A stretch of DNA of 64,000 bases. Origin: Parus major. Taxonomy: Eukaryota > Chordata > Aves > Passeriformes > Paridae. The position numbers and the translations under genes were made by a program. Positions within the stretch are counted from its first letter, which is position 1; the number at the start of each line of letters is the position of its first letter. Shown in pieces: positions 50,674-64,000 of this stretch. The notes beneath the pieces are model-generated. The model did not search any database. It was not told where the DNA came from and worked only from the letters and a program-made list of their open reading frames with translations. Location of the stretch: contig NC_031776.1 of NCBI RefSeq assembly GCF_001522545.3, forward strand, positions 30,532,342 to 30,596,341, in the 5' to 3' direction.

Positions 50674-53600
50674 TTAGAAGTGACACTGAAATCAGTAACT
50701 ATATTTTGGCATTGAATCCTTCTGAAATGATACATAAGGCAACAACCTTTTAAAAAAGTTTTTAAAAGGTAGGTTTTTTTTTGTTTTAATGTCAGATCTT
50801 GAGGAAAACTCCTGTATTTTAAGGCAGTTTTACAAGAAATAAGAGAAGCCACTTCAGAATATACTGTAAATGAGTTATCCTTCAAAGCTGGGCAATTTTG
50901 ACCACGAGCTCACTGACACTGTGTCAGTTTTGTACTTGCTGTGATTCCATTATCCACACCTGAGTAGCACACAAAGCTTCAAGGTTCATCTAATGGGGAG
51001 GTTGAAAAGAATAGGGCACTTCAGATCTGTGTATGAAAATTAATGTTTGGACCACTTTATCCCAGCAGAAAACACTTCTTATCTTTCCCCTCTTGTCTCT
51101 AAGACATTCAGAGAAAATATGGAAATACTAGTGGTGATTCTTGGCACTGGGAAGTGGATATGGAAAAGGAAGACCAAGAGACAATTGCCCTTAGAGGTAG
51201 AAAACCTTGAAATTAAGCATCAGAAAGACAAGGATTACAAAAAGAAGTATATTCAGGATTTTTTTTTTTTTTTAATTTTAAAAATTCTATATATCAAGAG
51301 CAGCTCTTCTCCTCTAAAGTAGCTTTTCTGGTTTTTTTCTAATAACGTTGGATTGAAAAAAAAAAATATAATTTCACAGGTCAGTGAAAAAAAAATTGCT
51401 TTAATGCTGTAACTGGTGCTTCCAGGCTGCTCAGTGCACCTGAACCGAAGGGCTGCTACTAAATTATAGTAAACAGTAAAAATTTGGAGCTCAATTTGGC
51501 ACCATCTTCAAGAAACACCAACACCAGCCTCCTCCCCACTCCCCCATCCCACTCCCCCAAGGAAATTACACAACTGAGTTTGCTGATGGGGGCTGAAGAT
51601 AGAAACAAAATGTTCAGATTTTACTGCCTTCCTCCTTTTTGTCCCCTCATTTAATGTATAACCTACAACACAACTGTACCCCACACCCAATTATTTTGGA
51701 TCTCACTGGAAGGTAAAACAACAGATGTTTTGCTCTGACTTCAGGGAAAGGAGATGCTGAATATTTATCAAGAAATATTTTTTCCTAATTATTTATCCTA
51801 AGTTCCGTCATTTAGTTCAAACAAATGTAATTATGAAATAAAATTATTTAAACTGACAGTCTGGAAAACACTGATTCCACACGCTTGAATGTCACATTCA
51901 CTGGTTGGGTGATGGGAAACTCGTACCAGCTCTCTGCTATGCAAGCTGGAAATTTTTTGTTTTGTTCCTTTTTCTTTTCCAAAGAAACTGTGGGTTTTTC
52001 TGAAATGGGAAAAATAAAATATACAACTGGTTTCCCACTTTAGAAAATGTCCCTTGAGCTTTTTTAAATTTTAATTCCAAGAAAAAGAATGACTTTTCAT
52101 TGTTTTACTATGTAATAGATTTTAAAATTATGTGATAGTGTAATTGATACTGCCACTAAGTATTTTTACACATAATAAAATATAAGATTTATTTTTTTCC
52201 TCCTCCTATGCTGAATGATTTTACACTGTTCCTTTAAAGACCTCAAGTTAAAAGCTTTCCACCACAATAAGCTATTAATGTCGCCAGTTTCACAGCTCAC
52301 AACATAAATTTATAACAAGTTTCTCTGTTTTAACTACATGGGAGCTCTGAGTTATTCCTGAAGGCGATGTTTCCTGCAATTCCACTCTCTTCATCAGAAG
52401 ACACCCATAAGTCAACCTCCCCAGGTATTTCAAAATGAACTTCTCTTGATGGCTTCAGTTATTTCTGTCCCCCCCAGCTAAGGAGCTGTGAAGCCAAGTG
52501 GAGCAGGACAGGTATTGGTGCTGTGTTATGGAGAGCATCAAATGCCACAGAACACACAGAAATGGGTCTGCAGCCACTAGCCAGCTCCTAATAACTGAAT
52601 CACAAAATTACTGCTCATTTCTTGCTAGCTGAAATGAAACTCTATTTGCAAACATCACCCTGCTTCTCCTGAGAGCTTTGAACGTTTTTCTCTTTTGTTC
52701 TTCCAGGCACACAGCAAGAATTGGACAATGCCCCTTGCTCCACACAGCAACACGTGGCTTCTGCACTGACATTCGTTAAATTGAAAGCTCTGACTCATTT
52801 AATTTTAAATCTTTTAGGGTGAATTTGAAGAGTAATTGTATTTGGCCCAGAAGAACAACAGCCCAGGTTTCAAATTCTGTCTTTTAAAAGATTCAGCCAA
52901 TTAGAGTTGCTTTTTGTTTTTGTGCTCACTTAGAGAAGATGGGATAAGATCTTGTGGAAACTGACTGATGTGGCAGCATCTGTCTGTGATCCTAACTAGT
53001 TATAGGAAATGTCTCCTACTGAGCTGGCTGACATCAGGTCCATCCACATTGGCTTTTTGGCTTGGATGAGCTGTGGGTGTTCCCATCTCCAGTGATTTTT
53101 CTGATCATCACACTGACCAGGCCACAGCTCACACCGTGGCTTGGATCCAGTGGACTGGGTTTCTCTTACAGGAAATGGGAAGAGGAACTCCAGCTGCTGC
53201 TGGGCTTACCTGGAGTCAGAGGGACTCCCCAAAATGTACACAGCACAAGCCTGAGCATCTGCTCCTGTTACACTACTCCCAAGGCAGACACACAGTTTTA
53301 ACAGGATATCTTCCAACATCAATAGAGAAGCCTTAAAAAAGGCACCTGCCAGCACAAAAATGTATCACACAACACCAAAATAAAAGAGAGGCCTGTTGGG
53401 AACGTTTTCCTGCACACAAGAGACATGTGCCAGAGGAATTTTTCTACTTTGATATTTTTATGGCTTTGTACATTGTGAAAACAGAAAATAAAAACCTGTA
53501 CAGAAATATATATATTCAAGCCAGCTACATGGAAAGCAAATTCTATTGTAATTATATATTATTAAGTGCCACTGTTATATTGAACTCTTAGTCAATTATC

Positions 53601-56600
53601 AACTTAACCTTGCCCTTCAGCATATAAAATTTGTCACAGATTTTGTTCTTTGTGCTGACATTTGTTGGCAATTTACGTTCTAGGAGGTCCAAGAAATGCC
53701 TTAGGCCACAACTTTGGGAGAAAGTGGCAAACCAGAAGTTCTTAAAAAAACAAGATTTGGATAAAAATCACAGTCTCATAAGACACATACTTTAGGTCAA
53801 AGTTGATGGGATTCAGTGGTGCCCCAGTAAGAAGCTCAGGCGTGAAAAGCACAGCAGCAGCAGCAGCCCAGCCCTGATCTGCAGAATGAGCCAAATTCAC
53901 ATCACACATAATTAAACACAGCTCAAGTGCAGCCATTGGAGCTGCACCCACCCTCACATGTTTAAATTTGATAGCCAAATATAATAACATCAGTATCAAA
54001 GATGAAGGAATGTTGATGTTATCTTATTCCAAGCTCCAGTTCAAGAGCAGGATCAGTGATTAATCAATTGGCCTAAAGGGAAAATGCAGAGAAAAGAACA
54101 AAAATAAATCAATGTATGAAATACTATGCAATGTCACATACACCTAGAACTGATCACATTACTGCTCTGTCAGATTGGCCTGCAATTGGGAAATATTCCT
54201 GTCTGGCAGATGTCACCAGTGAGGCAAATCACTTGCTCAAATAGAGCAGTAATTCCCATTTCTTATTTCTATTCAATGTCCCTGTGAAAAATACAGGTTT
54301 TGCCTAATACTAGCCCAGTTCTTTTTTTACAATGAACTAAGAATACATATTTCTATTCATCTAAATGGGTAAAATTTTGAATAGTTACCCTGGAGTCACT
54401 GCAAAGGGCAAAATATTTGAGAAAGAGTATAAAAACGACCATCACTGGAATGGAAAAAAACCAAACCCTATATTGTGCCACAACAAGAGGAGCCAAGAGG
54501 AAGACTGTTTCCTTAAAACTGAAGTTATGTCAACACTATCTGCAAAGATCTGCTAAAGCTGGCTCAGGTTGCTGGTGCATTGTTCTACTGGGGCCAGTAC
54601 TCTGGCTCTAGAAGAGCTAATTAGCTCAGCTGAAAGCTATTCCATGCAGCTACACTGCTTCTGCTACCTGAACTACTTTGCATGGCAGGGCATTATATAA
54701 AAAGACTATGCTGTTTATAAAGCTTGCAACAGAGCCTTTTTCTCTGTTTCACACCTCCTACCTTAATTGAATCAAATTTATGCATGTATGTGTGTAACAG
54801 TAATCTCTGCACGGCACTGGGGAGACACTACAGTGTCTAACAAAATCCCTTTTATGAGACACAGATCTGACCTAAGTTACAGAAAGAACACTCATTGTTA
54901 TTTAATAAAAAGAATATCATAATGGTCATTATTGATAACAGCAGCTAAAATACAATGACATCAAATAGGATTGAAGGAAATTACCAAGGAGGCTGCAACA
55001 GACTTTTCTCTGACATGTCTAAGGTCTGAATAAGCGAATTCCATAAGGTTCAGTAGATGAAAAAGGGGGAGCTATTGGAGGCAATTAAGGAGAAACCTCA
55101 GCTATTTTGTCCCCACCACCTCCTTGCTGAGAAACCTCCACTCATTTCCAGATTACCATTAACTGCTGAGAGAAATGCTAACCAAGTCTTGCAGCAGGAG
55201 AGATGCAATAGAAGAAAATACTTTAATTTCTGTTTAAACACACAGCAGTCTCACATAATGCACAATCCTCACCCCCATTTCTCAGCTGATCTGAAACTGT
55301 TGCTGCAATAACTTTACAGAGGATTTTGTCTAGCAAAGTAGCCAATGTGTAAGTGCTTCTCTGATTTTAATGAAAAGCTGAATAAAAAATACAGGTCTTA
55401 CTTCCTCTATTTAAAATAACCTTTCCCTGAAGAACTTGAATGCTAAGACCCAGAACACTTAAAATCAGAAGGGTTTTTCTGGAGGAACAGAAGACAAGAA
55501 AGAAACCTGCAGGCTTATTAAAGGGAAACAGCTGTAATCACCAACTGAGCACTTCTCCTAAATAATTTCCAAGTCTTGGCCTCGTCTGAGTACACACTGC
55601 CCAAAGAGGAACAGGAAAACCCATGGATCACAAAGATGAATGAGCACTGTCACCACAGGTGATGGGAGGGCAGCAGGGATCCCAGGTATTCCTGTGGGAA
55701 GGGAAGAAGCTCTGCCCTCTAGATGGCATTATGTGCCTGTGGATCCCAGATGGAGCTGGAGAGCCCTGCCAGGCAAGGTAAGCACATCCCCACCTGCCCA
55801 GGAAACATGGGCAGAGGTCAGGAAAATCAGGTGGCAGCTCCTGGTCTGTGTGGGAAGGTGAGAGCTGCACATTCCTGAAGGGCAGGGCAAGGACACAGAC
55901 CTGTTTTTCCCATGTGGAAAGCAAGTGTGCTCAGCCTAAGGTGAAAAGAAATGGAGGATCTGACCCCGTATGGGGAAAGGCAACTTAACTGGAAGGGTGG
56001 GCATTATGTAAAAAAATATAATAAAAACCAAAAACAAACAGAAAAAAAAAAAGATTGTTCTAATGAATAAACAAAACTCCCCTTGACATTTAATAGCTTC
56101 TGAAGCAGACAACTGTACACTAAAATGTGCAATATTGACATCCATGCACATGAGGCTATAACACACCCATGTGTAGCTTTTTTGACTACACACTGAAATT
56201 TAACACTTAGTGATAATCAGGTATCTACAGAACCATCAGCAAAAATCAGTTTCATGCATAATGGACCGATGTCAGACTATTCCACATTTGATTTATCTAT
56301 CCTCTCTATATATTTATAGCTAATCTTAAAATCTGTGCTTGTCACCATGACAGATTAAGCAGACTTAAAAATAATCATTTGGGTATTTTCTGCTGTGGAC
56401 TATCAAATTAGCTGCATAATAATGCCTGTGAATATCAAATTTCAAAAGTATGTTAATCACACAGGTTTCAAATGTATAGTTAAGCATTTCCCAACATAGG
56501 AGCCAACCCTTACAGTCTAGAATTCAACACAGAGCCCCTAATTCTAGTGTATGAGTATAAATATACCTGCCCAGAATTCCTTCTATAATCTCTAATGCTG

Positions 56601-57569
56601 TAATTCTACATGATGAACAAAAGAGAAATCACTACCAAATTAAGAAAAAGCATATTACCATGAGATGCCAATACTGTTTAAACATTTTCAAGGTTAGTAA
56701 AGAGAAATTAAAAGAGAAATTATTTTACTATGTTGCAAGTGAAGAGTTGTAAGGGATTCAGCTCTAACAGCCGAGGTAAATTAATTGGCATTTCCTATGC
56801 AGCCAGTGGAGAACATCCACAGAATACTTGGATTTTTAAAATAATGTTAGTTTGAAATGAACTGCAACTATTTATTTAGTTTATGAGCTGTAGAACTGTC
56901 ATTACTGTCAGCCAAATTGCATGCATTACTATGTAAATTAAAAATATAGGGCGTGATTCTAAAAATCTCTGTCACATAGACGCTTTCCTCTGCAAGAAGT
57001 TCCACTGTGAGTAATGAGCAGGCTCACAGAAAGGGCTTGTGGAGAGCCAGGCCCAGAGTGCACAGCTGAGAGAAACTATTTAAAAAAACTACTGAGTCTC
57101 ACTCTCTGCAATGATGGATGTGAGGGGATAAACACAGCTACCTAGATCTATAACAGTGCTGGAAAATCTCATTCCATTCCACGGGGAGAGTGGATTCTCA
57201 ATTGTACCACGTGCCTGATTGTTAAAAAAGGGAAGTTACATTAACTGCTGATTATCTGTGAGAAGGCACCACACTTGGAAAGAAGGGCACTGAAAAACTA
57301 TCATTAGATTATAAAAGGCAGACAGAAAGAGCAGACTCCTTCACTGCAAGCCAGCAAGGACTGTGTGCAGAATACAGTTAACATTCATTACAATAGAGAA
57401 AATCTGACAGCTTTAATAAAACCAAGATGATTTTCCTTGACTCCTGTGACTTACCTTTTCTTCACCGACTACACCTATTCCTCAGACCTTCTGGCACCAA
57501 ATCATTATTCTTGTGGCCATATTCAATACTCTGAACTATTTAAAGACTGTTGTTATGTCAGCTGGATAA

Positions 57570-57595
57570 GTACCACAGAGCTTTCTCTGTGGTAC
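57570..57595. repeat. Perfect 11-bp inverted repeat with 4-nt loop
   Basis: GTACCACAGAG, loop CTTT, CTCTGTGGTAC. The stem is perfect but short. Pairing does not continue into the flanks, so it is not a microRNA precursor by length. Confidence 0.85.
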
Positions 57596-60500
57596 ACAGC
57601 TGTAAGAAAAGAGCCATTGGGCTGAAACTTGGAAAATCCTAGAAAAAAATATATGTAATTTCATTTGGCTGTGGTAACATGAACATTAAATGCTTATCTA
57701 TGTTCTCATTTGTTTCAATAAAATCTCCAGATCTCAATATTTTGTCTTGAGGATTCTATAGTATATCTATAATTTTTACAACTGCATGCACCAAAACTTA
57801 GGAAAAAAATCACCGCTGTAGGTGGACTAAAGGATATGCTAAACAATACCCTGGCTAAAATATTAATGTCAAGTAAAAAAATTGCATATAAGACACATGT
57901 ATCTGTTGCATCTTCTCCCACATGCAAGATGTTGGATTCACTGTCCTGGAAAAGAGCATTTTATATCATTCTGCCTTGAGAAGGAAGAAATCAGGAACAG
58001 CACAAGTTATTCACTCCTTTCCCGTGTGCTTTGTACCTCACTGGGATACACTGATGTGTGTGATGAGCACTGAAGCTAGAAAGTAACTTTCATTAAAACC
58101 TGTTTACTGCATGAGCAGGCTAAAGGAGAAAAATTCTGATATGCAGCAAAATTCATGAGTAGCTGATGGGGTATGACACTATCACACGCTTAAAACAATT
58201 AAATGCTGTTTTAAGACACAGCAGAACAGGAAAAAGAGTTGAAGCATACTCTCCTGAGCACTTGGTTGAGTGAGCTTATTTCAATATATTACTGCTTTGT
58301 GGGTATCTCAGAGTACAAAAGAGAGAGCTGATCTGGAAGCTTTTACCTTTTCAAACATGTGCTAAAACCTCAGAAGCTCTGCATGTTGTGGCCCAAAACA
58401 TTTAACTTCTGAACCACTGCCATGGTGTGTCATAGGAGATCCAATTCAATATTCTTTTATTTTCCCTTAGACTCAACCAGAAAAGAAAACAATACTGTTT
58501 TTAACTCAGACTAAAACTCCCAGCAGGCACCACGGTTGATTTTAGAAAGCATTTTAAGATTTTGTTGAACTGAATAGTGAGAAAAATGCAGATAAGCATG
58601 GCCTTCTCTATACCTCTTGGACCATGGAGACAATGATTTAATGTTATTTTTATCAAGGCATTCTCCCATTTCAGGAGAGGGAAATATTTGGTGAACAGTG
58701 ATCAGAATTCAGTCTCTAATGATAGCAGGAAATGGTTATGGCAATGACAGAGTAAATCCAAACAGCTCTTCTTACATCCACTGTGCAGAGCTATTTTCAA
58801 CACCCCTGTTGTAAATTCATATCTCTACTAGATCATCTTGATTTTTCTATGCCAAAAGAGAAATTGCCATGAATCTCATCTGGCTTAGGAGAAAAAAAAA
58901 ATAAAAGGAGAGAAAAATAGAAAGATAAATATTTTACATGTCTGCAAGAAGGACATCCTCTTCTCATAAATACTTACCACATACTAACTGAACTGAACTG
59001 GCTGCCAGGAGAGGCTCCTATTAGTCCTCATCCAGATGAGGATATTATTTCCAGAAACATCCCAACAGATAATTCTGTGCCAACTATGGAGTTTCACACC
59101 CTCGTGGGATGGCTGGAAAAGCCACGGTGGAAGATGTGAACTGGCAGGAGGGGTAGAACCATCTGGGAAGGACATGCTTTTGAGGACTTCAGCAGGAGAA
59201 AAGCACCCCAGGGCACGGAGAAGGTAAGGAGAAACAGGTAGCAGCCGTGAGATTTGCTTCCCAAAACCAACTGAGCCACTAAGGACCTACAACAGATGAG
59301 CTCAAGCATCAATAGTGTATAGAAAACATTCAGCTTGATAGTACTTATTTGGTTTTAATTTAAAATTTACTCAGTTATTGGAAAGCTGGAACAGTTTGCC
59401 AATACTGTTATCTGGAAAGAGCTGGAATAAACTGGGCTGGTTTTGAAACCAGTGATGCAATTCCGTGCTGATTCATTATCAGCCACTGTGTAAGTTTGGA
59501 AATAAGACTTTCCCTGCCTCATTGTCTGATCCCTCACTATAAAAAACAAGAGTTCTTAGGCACAGTTCAGGAAACTAATTATAAGAGTCTCCTACTGAAA
59601 AGATTTAAAAGTAAAATAATCCAATAATTAGAATTAAGTAGGTTGGTCTTTGGTGACGAATCAGCATAATGAATCTAATTATGTGGATGGCCAAGGCATT
59701 GGGCTAAGAAGAGGCTTCTGGCTGAATCAGATTAAACACATTGGCTGGAACGAGACTGGTTGCTACAAAATTTTTAGAATGTTCTACAAAATATTTAAAA
59801 GCTTCATGATTTTTCTATGCATCTAAGTCAAGTGATTCACATTTCCTATATACCAGTGAATCAGCTGACTCTCAATAAACAAGAGTTCTTTCCTGACAGA
59901 TATTTTCAGAAACTCAGGCTCTTTGCCTCTACATATGGTGTGTTTCTTTGCATGGAAAAGAAAATAGTTATTAGTTTTCTTACCATTTTACATTGCAGTA
60001 CATGGAAAATCATTTAAATAAAAATAAGGAAGAGAAAATAAAGAGCAAAATAAAACCAGCAGCATCCCATTCAAAGTTATCTTCTCAATCTACCCAGAGG
60101 AATAATGTACCATTCTCATATTTCTTTTTTATAGTTCATAGTTCATTGCTATCATGTCTTTCTTTCTCTGCAGAGTAGTAAAAACATAATATCAGAAATA
60201 CTTGACATACTTCCTCATTTGTTTAATGGCGATGATACAAGGGAAATTACTCCTCTAATATATTTGAACATTTAGCTTATTATCCTGAGTGAGTTTTCTC
60301 CCAAAGCTCAATTTATTAAAACAAAACACATCTCTCTATGATGAACTGTAAAGGGTAAGAGGGCAAAATTATTTAATTAAAATTAGAGTGGTTTCATGAT
60401 TCTACCCCAGCAGATCCCGCTTCTACTGCAGCTTAGCTTACTGAAACCTTCATTGAGCCTCACTCACCCGCAAGCAATGAGATTTTCACACATGAATTAG

Positions 60501-62636
60501 GCTTTTCATTCAATAACTTCAAGGTTACAATCTAATGCTACCTCAGTGGTTTTCTGGAAAATGCAAGGTAGGGAGCAGCCCTCAATCAGTATTTTTTGAG
60601 GCCAAAAGAATTTGTGCCCATTGCAGCTGGGGAAGCTGACACTCAGCAAACCAGGGGAACCTCATCTTTGTTGCCCATATTTATTTTATTTTGAATGCAA
60701 ATACTTTGGTTTTAACAAGGTGTTAGCTGTGCACTGTCCCAGTGACTTCATGAGCAGCCAAAAGCAAATATTTTCTAAGCAAGTTGCACTACCTCAGTTG
60801 CAAAGGACGTCCAAAAGAGCTGGAACATTTCATAGAGTCAGACACGGTTAATTCATACTGAATTACCCTCCCTGCATAAATATCTGCAAATGACAGACTT
60901 TAATAAGCCTTCAAAGCTTACACAGTATTTATCTCTGATTAAACTTTTAAAATCAAAGCAACTATAGCTTTTACAGACATGTTTAGATTAAGACTGACAT
61001 TAATGCTGTATATCAGTTTAAATCACTTGCAATTATGCTTGGTGCTTGTATTTTAATCGTTTGAGGCTACACTGAGGCAGAGAAGCCATAGTTCTATCTT
61101 GGATAACAAAGCTTTGGGACACTCTTAAGGCCATTACAGACACTATTTGTCTAATATAGAATTTCCTTAAAGCTTCCCTCTGCTGATGGTAAATGTGTAA
61201 ATTGTTCTTGCTGGAAAAAAGAAATAGTAGACAATCTTGAAATGAAAATCCATATAACACCTAACATACCCAGGAGAGCAAATTAAGGCTTTGTGAAAAA
61301 TCCCCAACTTGTACATATACCACTTTGGAAATATAACATTATTGTTTTATGGGAATTGAGAAAATGGTGAAAAAATCTGGAATTGCTGTATGGAGGTTGA
61401 TGTATGTCCAGAATAAATTATACTTTTTGTGTATTTCTGGCTACAATTAATGATAAAATAACGCAGCTCTTCTGGTGATGAAAGAAGAATTTAAAAAAGG
61501 AAATTCCACCATGGAGTTCATATGTTATTCACCATATTTCATTAATATTTCATTTTTTGCAGCACTCCAAATACACAGAGAAGATATCAGAGAATGGTTT
61601 TTTTCTTTGTAAGGGTTAGAAGGCATTTGATCATAACTACTGAAGTAAATTAAATGGCATTTCAAGAGCAGCCAACTAAAAATGCTGAAGGCACAAAGAA
61701 ATTTTGATATCCAGGAAATCACAATTAATTTCAACAGTGTAAAATGGGACACTGTTGGTGTGAACCATTTTTTATTTGTCATCTGTTTCATTTGATTAGA
61801 AACGTATGGGATTTATCAGTCAGTAGAGTGGAAATAGAATTTGCTCCAAATGATAAAGGACTTAAAAAAAATTATACGCAAAAGGAGTAATGGGAGAATA
61901 TGTGCAGATATCTCTTATCAAAGCATGTGATAGCTTTCACTTGGGCTGACTACAAAGATACTTTATTATAGTGATTTGTATTGTTCAGTGAGAAAATTTC
62001 TAGGATAAACAGTAGTTAATATATCATAAAAGGTATTACTGAAATTTATTTGGCAATACAATTGACGGCAAAAAAAGGAGAAATTTTAAATACAACTCCC
62101 ATGATATAGAAGCTGTTTAAAGAAAGTTTTCTATGAAAATGAAGCCTTTCCCCTTTTCTCATTCTTAGATTTCCTGCTCCAGATCCAACTGACCAGGATG
62201 ACTACAGGTTTTTTCCCATTCACAGAATCTCCTGAAGAAAACCACTACGTACCTCACATCCAGGTAGTCCAGGAAGGGCAGAAACAATTTACTCTATGCA
62301 ATAATTTTCCCTTACAGACATTACAAACAAAAGAAACTAAATAATCTGTTATATTGTTCATGTATCTGGAAGAGTTACCCATCTATCCCTGAACTGGAGG
62401 ATAGCCTTTCTCTTTTGGTACTTCATTCACTGGAAAATTAGCTCAGATTTACCCAACTTTTTATGTGAGCATCCAAGAGAAGGTATTAACCAGAACAAAA
62501 AATGTCTGTTGGATCTAAACTTTAATAGAATAAAAACTTCACACCACTTGTACAGGCTTTTCCTTAGACGTGCACTGTCAAATACATGTGTATAAATGTG
62601 TATAAAAGTAAATTTATGATATTTGTGCCTTTGTAG

Positions 62637-62745
62637 AGACTTTAAGAGAAGCTCAAGCAGCAGGCCAGTGAACACAGCTGAGGAGGAAGAGGATGAAATA
62701 ATTCTACAATGCCTTAACAGACAGCTTGTCATGTGCTACAGTTGA
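62637..62745 (+). other. Candidate plus-strand exon (unproven)
   Basis: A TTTGTGCCTTTGTAG acceptor-like site precedes 109 nt, and GTGAGTAA, a donor-like site, follows. One frame is open from 62638 to a TGA at 62743. It reads DFKRSSSSRPVNTAEEEEDE followed by IILQCLNRQLVMCYS. The other two frames stop early. It could be an exon of an antisense transcript or chance. I do not recognise the peptide. Confidence 0.15.
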
Positions 62746-64000
62746 GTGAGTAACAAACTAATAGGAATAGATATCAAAAGCTTTCATACCAGTGATGATA
62801 TTAGTGAAATTATATTAGTAGGCATTAATGGATTAGGTCACAGACTCTGACTATTACTTTTAACAGCTTCTGTTCACAGGCAGTGCTGAGATTCTAGAGG
62901 GCACAGATGGAGGACCAACTCTAGCAAGCACTTTATTAGCCTTTCTGATTTCATTAATTCAGTAACATCTAATCATGTAAAGTAAGATTAAAGATCCTGA
63001 CACCCACAGCACAAAATACTAACAAACAGTAATTTTTTGTTCCTTTCTAGATAGACTAATAAAATATTTAGAATAATTAGTCTGAAAATAAAAAAGAATT
63101 AGAACAGCTAATTGCATATAACTTTAAAAAAAGTCTCTTAACTAATAAACCATACAGTCTTTGACACCACAATTTATATTTGGCAAGAGAAAAATACAGC
63201 AAAAATACATAATGTTAAACAGCACACAGTTAACAACACTTTGTTTTGATTATATTGGATCACAATTAATGTTGGCCCTGGGGTTCATCTTTCTGCTTTG
63301 ACAGCTCCTTACACTACTTTTGTTGATTAATCACTGAAGTATTGGCATTTTCTAATACGTGGTTTTGAGCAAGCCACTGCACAACACCAACACCAGTGAG
63401 GAGACAACTCCACTGACCTTCCTGGACCAGATCCTGCCTGTCCTTAGTGCTGCATTTTATAACTGGGCAATTTGCCACAAATGATAACTGCTGTGACATT
63501 ACTGAACACCTCCCTACCAACTGAGGACATAAAGAACTGCAAATGTCACGCAGACTGATTAAGAGTGAGGCAAAGCAAACAGAAATTGTGTATTTTGGAA
63601 ATAAAAGACCACGAGGAACCTGCAATCATTCTCCATCAAGAGATAAAGCAAGACTATATTAAATTATACATTTTTTTAGAGTTTTGCTGTCTGAAAAACT
63701 TCGCAGCATGTGTTTTTTCTCCCCAGGGCAAAATTAGAGTCATTTAATATTATGCATTTATTTTACAAACAGACTAAGCCTTTAAAGCAAAATTGAAGAA
63801 ACTGCCTACACCTTTGAGATTTCAGATCCTGTATTTAGGTCCAAACAGGACTGATTGTAACTGTTCATATTTTACTTTTAACAAAGTCTTCTAGAACAAA
63901 ATCCCAGAGTTTTAATCTATCAAAAGTACAACTCAACCCAAAAATTATCATATAAAAGGGCCTCCACAAACAAAAATGTAGAGGGCCAATGATAAATCTG

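Larger units (their letters stand above)
43904..64000 (-). other. NCKAP5 intron (at least 20 kb, open to the right)
   Basis: Sequence 5' of the 69-bp exon holds no minus-strand exon that matches the expected upstream coiled-coil peptide. Contents noted are a CR1 scrap at 47807-47861, a purine-rich low-complexity stretch at about 45490-45590, a 13-bp tandem duplication at 50648-50673, a T-run near 51259-51273, a CAG run near 53851, a perfect hairpin at 57570-57595, and a splice-flanked open stretch on the plus strand at 62637-62745. Confidence 0.65.

Noticed and set aside
57425..57475. Strong minus-strand donor AAAAG|GTAAGT preceded by GEEK
   Set aside because: The upstream frame reaches a stop within about 25 nt and the peptide does not match the expected NCKAP5 sequence before the 69-bp exon.
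62427..62732. Minus-strand frame with a Ser run
   Set aside because: Opposite-strand reading of the acidic stretch at 62.6 kb; no NCKAP5 resemblance.
1..64000. Operons, CRISPR arrays, tRNA or rRNA genes, prophage
   Set aside because: Looked for and not seen. The sequence is intronic vertebrate DNA with one gene.

Overview
This window is vertebrate nuclear DNA, most likely from a bird and possibly a passerine. It is AT-rich, gene-poor and intron-dominated. Its interspersed repeats are avian in type: CR1 LINE 3' ends, one closing in TTCTATGATTCTATT, and an ERVL-like LTR that opens TGTCCTGGTTTCAGCT. No bacterial or phage features are present.

The one gene I can support is NCKAP5 (NAP5, Nck-associated protein 5), transcribed on the minus strand across at least 4255-43903. 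Both ends of the gene lie outside the window. Seven internal coding exons join without a frame break. In transcript order they are 43903-43835 (69 bp), 37415-37377 (39 bp), 32193-32074 (120 bp), 13154-13050 (105 bp), 9624-9436 (189 bp), 8971-5130 (3842 bp) and 4432-4255 (178 bp). Together they give 4542 nt, or 1514 codons, which is roughly the central four-fifths of a protein of about 1900 residues in mammals. The first four exons encode the end of an N-terminal coiled coil. The 189-bp and giant exons encode a long Ser/Pro/Lys-rich, probably disordered scaffold with SH3-ligand and [S/T]xIP-type motifs. The end of the giant exon carries the conserved NCKAP5-family block. The N-terminal exons and the C-terminal end are missing.

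Layout: 1-4254 is intron. The 3' cluster of two exons lies at 4255-8971. Short introns and two exons follow up to 13154. An intron of about 19 kb (13155-32073), a 5.2-kb intron holding a CR1 copy and a TATC microsatellite, and a 6.4-kb intron holding an LTR next to a 39-bp exon come next. From 43904 to 64000 I found no convincing exon.

I did not find a novel biological system. The observations most worth checking are the run of five consecutive frame-neutral exons, the LTR lying about 70 bp upstream of the 39-bp exon, the stop codon built into the giant exon's donor site, the candidate EB-binding motifs, and one splice-flanked candidate exon on the plus strand near 62.7 kb.
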